A stretch of DNA of 64,000 bases, taken from assembly GCA_900770215.1 (NCBI GenBank), contig CAAGJW010000080.1:3879-67878 (forward strand), in the 5' to 3' direction. The notes beneath the pieces are model-generated. The model made no database searches. It was given only the letters and a program-made list of their open reading frames with translations, and had not been told where the DNA came from. The DNA is from Bacteroidales bacterium. Its GTDB lineage: Bacteria > Bacteroidota > Bacteroidia > Bacteroidales > Muribaculaceae. Position 1 is the first letter of the stretch, and the number at the start of each line of letters is the position of its first letter. Both the position numbers and the translations under genes were made by a program. Positions 63,270 through 64,000 of the stretch are shown here, in pieces.

Positions 63270-63365
63270 CCCGTTAGGTGGCGGCAGAGCTTTTCACCAC
63301 AATTTCCGCGTAGTTCCGCGTAATTCAGTGGTTAAACACTATGTCGCCTCCTAACGGGGCTAAAT
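63270..63365. repeat. Dispersed palindromic intergenic element, variant copy 3
   Basis: AGCCCCGTTAGGTGGCG near 63275 and CGCCTCCTAACGGGGCT near 63346 form complementary arms (one mismatch) around a shorter inner segment. The arms resemble those at 14.36 and 52.75 kb, but the inside differs, so it is a related variant. Confidence 0.65.
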
Positions 63366-63516
63366 TACTGAAAATTTCCTGCCATGCAGGGGTTCCAGGA
63401 CGGCCACAAGGGCCGCCCCTGCCTGTGGCTGTACCTGCTATATATAAACACACGATGCGCCCGCCTGTGACCAGGCGAGCGCATCGGGAATGGGTTGCGA
63501 TTGTTTGTCTCGCTCG

Positions 63517-64000
63517 TTACTTGTTGACGAGCTTCTGCACGGTCTTGTGGCCGTCGTTGTAGGTGGTGACCTTGATGTTCATGCCGGCGAAGGGCTCGTT
63601 GCTCACCTGGCCCGTGGTGTTGTAGTACACCACGCGCTGCACCTGGGCTGCGGCGTCGACACTGGTCACGCTCGTCACCACGTTGCTGCCCACCACGGGC
63701 ACAGTGAGCTGCGTCTCGGCCACATAGTAGGGCGTGGCATCGGCATCGGCGCTCGTAGCTGCGGCCTTGGCAGCCGCCGAGGCGGTGGCAGGCACGCAGT
63801 AGATGCGCACATAGTAGGTTACATCGAAGTTGGCGAAGCCGTCGTTCTCCTTCACGCTGCGGGCGCCGAAGTAGTCGGCAATGGGTATCCACACCTTCTG
63901 CTGGCCGTCCTTGGTCTCGGTTACGGTCGTCTGCAGGGTCTCGCCCTCGTTGCTGGCGTCGAAGCTCATGTTGCCGCTCTCGTCGACGTTGACCGTGAGC
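63517..64000 (-). CDS. Secreted protein with C-terminal sorting-like domain, partial
   Basis: Only the last 160 or so residues are in the window; the gene continues past the right edge. The visible part has beta-rich segments (DVTYYVRIYCVPATASAAAK with an Ala-rich stretch) and ends with VQRVVYYNTTGQVSNEPFAG, MNIKVTTYNDGHKTVQKLV. This ending resembles the T9SS type A C-terminal sorting domains of Bacteroidales, which direct proteins to the cell surface. The function of the main part is unknown. Confidence 0.7.
   Translation of the reverse strand, partial: LTVNVDESGNMSFDASNEGETLQTTVTETKDGQQKVWIPIADYFGARSVKENDGFANFDVTYYVRIYCVPATASAAAKAAATSADADATPYYVAETQLTVPVVGSNVVTSVTSVDAAAQVQRVVYYNTTGQVSNEPFAGMNIKVTTYNDGHKTVQKLVNK

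Overview
The window is GC-rich chromosomal DNA from a gut-type Bacteroidales bacterium, most likely Muribaculaceae or a Prevotellaceae-like relative. The evidence is a SusC/SusD pair with a GH97 enzyme, dockerin-like tails on secreted enzymes, DUF4143, DUF3843, DUF4249 and DUF4491 proteins, and promoters of the Bacteroidetes form TTTG-N(18-20)-TAnnTTTG. Genus and species are not readable from the sequence alone.

Layout. 1-11.2 kb is a secreted-glycan region: a partial secreted protein, a GHL10-type glycosidase with a dockerin-like tail, a small DUF2007/GNAT pair, then GH97-SusC-SusD. 11.2-18 kb holds a low-complexity lipoprotein, aspC with a metallophosphoesterase, tRNA-Lys, and a GH20 hexosaminidase coupled to an unknown exported protein. 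18-28 kb is a surface-glycan assembly locus: GT2, a second transferase-like protein, a flippase, and two LicD proteins separated by a DUF4143 ATPase that sits between 63-bp direct repeats. An IS66 remnant follows, then an AT-rich pair (opine-dehydrogenase-like protein; nucleotidyltransferase-aminotransferase fusion). 28-38.7 kb has an exonuclease, menA, a lipoprotein pair, a GH18-CE4-GT2 synthase-like protein, an LRR protein and small envelope genes. 38.6-44.3 kb is an accessory stretch: nicotinamidase, DUF3843, an ATPase with a PD-(D/E)XK tail, and an ABC ATPase-TOPRIM (DUF4435) protein that looks like phage defence. 44.3-50 kb is GH29 fucosidase plus two tandem secreted phosphoesterases. 50-56.6 kb has a UvrD-like helicase, tandem and dispersed repeats, an NlpC/P60 peptidase and a decayed TonB-receptor/DUF4249 locus. 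56.6-64 kb is mostly housekeeping: nnrDE, hpt, adk, DUF4491, an ABC transporter, a CDF cation exporter and a partial secreted protein.

How the parts work together. Several secreted glycosidases (GHL10, GH97, GH20, GH29) and the SusCD importer point to host or dietary glycan use. The 18-28 kb locus probably builds a surface polysaccharide carrying a phospho-linked amino alcohol: the fusion protein would make and CMP-activate the small phosphorylated amine, and the LicD proteins would transfer it. The most interesting items are this LicD/fusion/opine-dehydrogenase set, the repeat-flanked ATPase cassette within it, the single-gene ATPase-TOPRIM protein, and the chimeric pseudogene at 54.3-56.6 kb.
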